Assembly (NCBI GenBank): GCA_038232655.1
Contig: JBBSNM010000002.1
Coordinates: 5,286-69,285, forward strand
DNA length: 64,000 nucleotides
Reading direction: 5' to 3'
DNA from: JACCVL01 sp038232655
Lineage (GTDB): Bacteria; Actinomycetota; Actinomycetes; Propionibacteriales; Nocardioidaceae
Within the stretch, counting starts at the first letter, position 1. Each line of letters starts with the position of its first letter. This document shows, piece by piece, positions 62,760 through 64,000 of this stretch. A program made the translations under genes and the position numbers. Below the pieces are notes generated by a model, which saw only the letters and a list, made by a program, of their open reading frames with translations, had not been told where the DNA came from and searched no databases.

Positions 62760-63884
62760 GTGCGTCTCAGGGCACGCTTCATCGTCGGCCTCAGCGCGGC
62801 GGCTCTCGTACTGGCCGGCTGCGCCGGCAGCGACTCCGGCGGCGGCAGCAGCAGTGACGGCGGCGGCTCCGGCGAGACCGAGGGGAGCAGCGCCGATGTC
62901 TGTGAGAGCGCCGATGGCGACGGTCCCAAGATCGGCCTGGCCTACGACGTGGGCGGGCGCGGGGACCAGTCCTTCAACGACTCCGCGTACGCCGGGCTCA
63001 AGCAGGTCGTCACCGACCTCGACGGCAGCTGCACCGAGGCCGAGGCGCAGAACGGCGAGGACGAGGCGGCCCGTGAGGAGCGGCTGCGCCAGCTCGCCGA
63101 GGCCGGACACGAGACCATCGTCGCGGTTGGCTTCATCTACGGTTCGTCGGTCTACACGGTGGCGCCGGACTACCCCGACGTGAACTTCGGCATCATCGAC
63201 GGGGCACCGCCGGAGGGAGTCGATCTGCTCCCCAACGTCGCCAACATCGGCTTCGCTGCCAACCAGGGATCGTTCCTGGTCGGTGCTGCCGCGGCCCTGA
63301 CCACCGAAACCGACACGGTGGGTTTCGTCGGCGGCCTGGACATCCCGCTGATCCAGGACTTCGAGCTCGGCTACGAGGCCGGCGTGCAGGAGATCAACCC
63401 CGACATCGAGCTCCTGAGCCAGTACCTCTCCGAGGACGACGCCGCCGCCGGCTTCGAGAACCCGACCGCCGGCAAGACCGCCGCCACCGGCATGTACGAC
63501 ACGGATGCCGATGTGGTCTTCCACGCCGCCGGCAAGTCCGGTCTCGGCGTCTTCGACGCTGCCGTGGCTGCCGGTGACGGCAACTGGGCGATCGGGGTCG
63601 ACTCCGATCAGTACCTGACCGCCAGCCAGGAGCAGCAGTCGCACATCCTCACCTCGATGCTCAAGCGGGTCGATGTCGGCGTGGTCGAGTACGTCACCGG
63701 GGTCGCGGAGGCCGGTGACGGCGGGGAGGCGCCGAACGGCTTCGTCACCTACGACCTGGCCAGCGATGGCGTGGGTTACGCGACCTCCGGCGACTTCCTG
63801 TCGCAAGACGTCATCGACCAGCTCGAGGAGCTCAAGCAGCAGATCGTTGACGGCGACATCAAGGTGCCGTCCGCGTTCGAGTGA
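62760..63884 (+). CDS. BMP-family ABC substrate-binding lipoprotein (nucleoside-type)
   Basis: 374 residues from the GTG at 62760 (AGGAGG at five bases). Lipoprotein signal ending in LAGC (VLAGCAGSDSGGG), Ser/Gly linker, then a BMP (PnrA-like) domain: KIGLAYDVGGRGDQSFNDSA, IVAVGFIYGSSVYTVAPDYP, GFVGGLDIPLIQDFELGYEA, DVVFHAAGKSGLGVFDAAVA and WAIGVDSDQYLTASQ. The GRGDQSFND and AGKSGLGVFDA motifs are the nucleoside-binding signatures. It feeds the ABC transporter whose ATPase starts at 63922. A TAGGAT -10 box lies at 62706-62711. Confidence 0.93.
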   Translation: MRLRARFIVGLSAAALVLAGCAGSDSGGGSSSDGGGSGETEGSSADVCESADGDGPKIGLAYDVGGRGDQSFNDSAYAGLKQVVTDLDGSCTEAEAQNGEDEAAREERLRQLAEAGHETIVAVGFIYGSSVYTVAPDYPDVNFGIIDGAPPEGVDLLPNVANIGFAANQGSFLVGAAAALTTETDTVGFVGGLDIPLIQDFELGYEAGVQEINPDIELLSQYLSEDDAAAGFENPTAGKTAATGMYDTDADVVFHAAGKSGLGVFDAAVAAGDGNWAIGVDSDQYLTASQEQQSHILTSMLKRVDVGVVEYVTGVAEAGDGGEAPNGFVTYDLASDGVGYATSGDFLSQDVIDQLEELKQQIVDGDIKVPSAFE

Positions 63885-63921
63885 CTCCGAGCACGGGCAG
63901 GTCGACGACTGCGGAGGACCG

Positions 63922-64000
63922 ATGAGCACGACGACGACAGCGACGGCTGCCGTCCGTCTGGCCGGCATCGCCAAGCGCTTCCCCGGGGTCGTCGCCAACC
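63922..64000 (+). CDS. ABC transporter ATP-binding protein, start only (cut by window end)
   Basis: The ATG at 63922 follows GGAGG at four bases. The 26 visible residues read MSTTTTATAAVRLAGIAKRF, then PGVVAN, the classical beginning of a BMP/nucleoside (or sugar) double-ATPase protein. The Walker A motif lies beyond the window. Thirty-seven bases after the binding-protein gene, clearly the same operon. Confidence 0.85.
   Translation, partial: MSTTTTATAAVRLAGIAKRFPGVVAN

Overview
The window is about 70% GC, with dense gene packing, many 4-base ATGA/GTGA overlaps and several genes whose -10 box sits 6-10 bases before the start codon (leaderless transcripts). The gene order pcrA, M23 peptidase, B12-binding mutase subunit, sucC, sucD, DUF6350, purN, purH, folD, DUF3017, mdh, icd is a typical actinobacterial housekeeping neighbourhood. 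A high-GC actinomycete, perhaps near Nocardioidaceae, is the best reading. This rests on synteny and protein character, not on a search.

Layout. 0-9.3 kb: a truncated ABC transporter/TetR pair, a KdpE-like two-component system, a gamma-glutamyltransferase, a frameshifted glycerophosphodiesterase, PcrA helicase and an M23 peptidase. 9.4-21.2 kb: central metabolism and purine/folate genes, interrupted at 15.8-17.2 kb by a possible insertion cassette (an orphan AbiEi/DUF559-like gene between two related palindromes and inverted C-rich/G-rich tracts). 21.7-43.2 kb: a coherent choline/glycine-betaine catabolic island. 43.3-52.8 kb: a double-GNAT gene and a galactoside island (GalK, DeoR, GH42, a transporter relic, GH36, GalM). 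52.8-64 kb: a CNNM-type membrane protein, TrpS, a LigT-like protein, a YihY-family protein, a broken glycosyltransferase, the large methylmalonyl-CoA mutase subunit, an MFS permease, an M20 amidohydrolase and the start of a BMP-type nucleoside ABC transporter.

The most interesting system is the betaine island. It encodes import (ATPase, a double permease and a lipoprotein), choline to betaine oxidation (GMC dehydrogenase and aldehyde dehydrogenase) and a corrinoid methyl-transfer module: a non-pyrrolysine MttB/MtgB-like methyltransferase, a corrinoid protein, an MtgA-like methyl-THF transferase and a [2Fe-2S]/ASKHA reactivase. It also has a divergent MTHFR-like protein, a dimethylglycine dehydrogenase-like flavoprotein with its own ETF, and PurU to drain formyl-THF. 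Two IclR regulators and two kinds of palindromic operator control it. This would demethylate glycine betaine without the oxygen-dependent Rieske monooxygenase used by most aerobes. The assignments follow from family recognition and context; substrates are inferred.

A second theme is gene damage. Single-base frameshifts occur in a TetR gene, a GDPD gene and a DeoR gene, and a META-domain gene has two compensating shifts. Deletion scars occur in an ABC ATPase, a GH13 glucosidase, a sugar-ABC binding-protein/permease pair (joined in frame) and a GT4 glycosyltransferase. The damage falls in accessory genes while housekeeping genes are intact. It could be real decay or an assembly problem, and read-level data would decide. 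I found no rRNA, tRNA, CRISPR array or insertion sequence, and no gene-free stretch over 300 bases.
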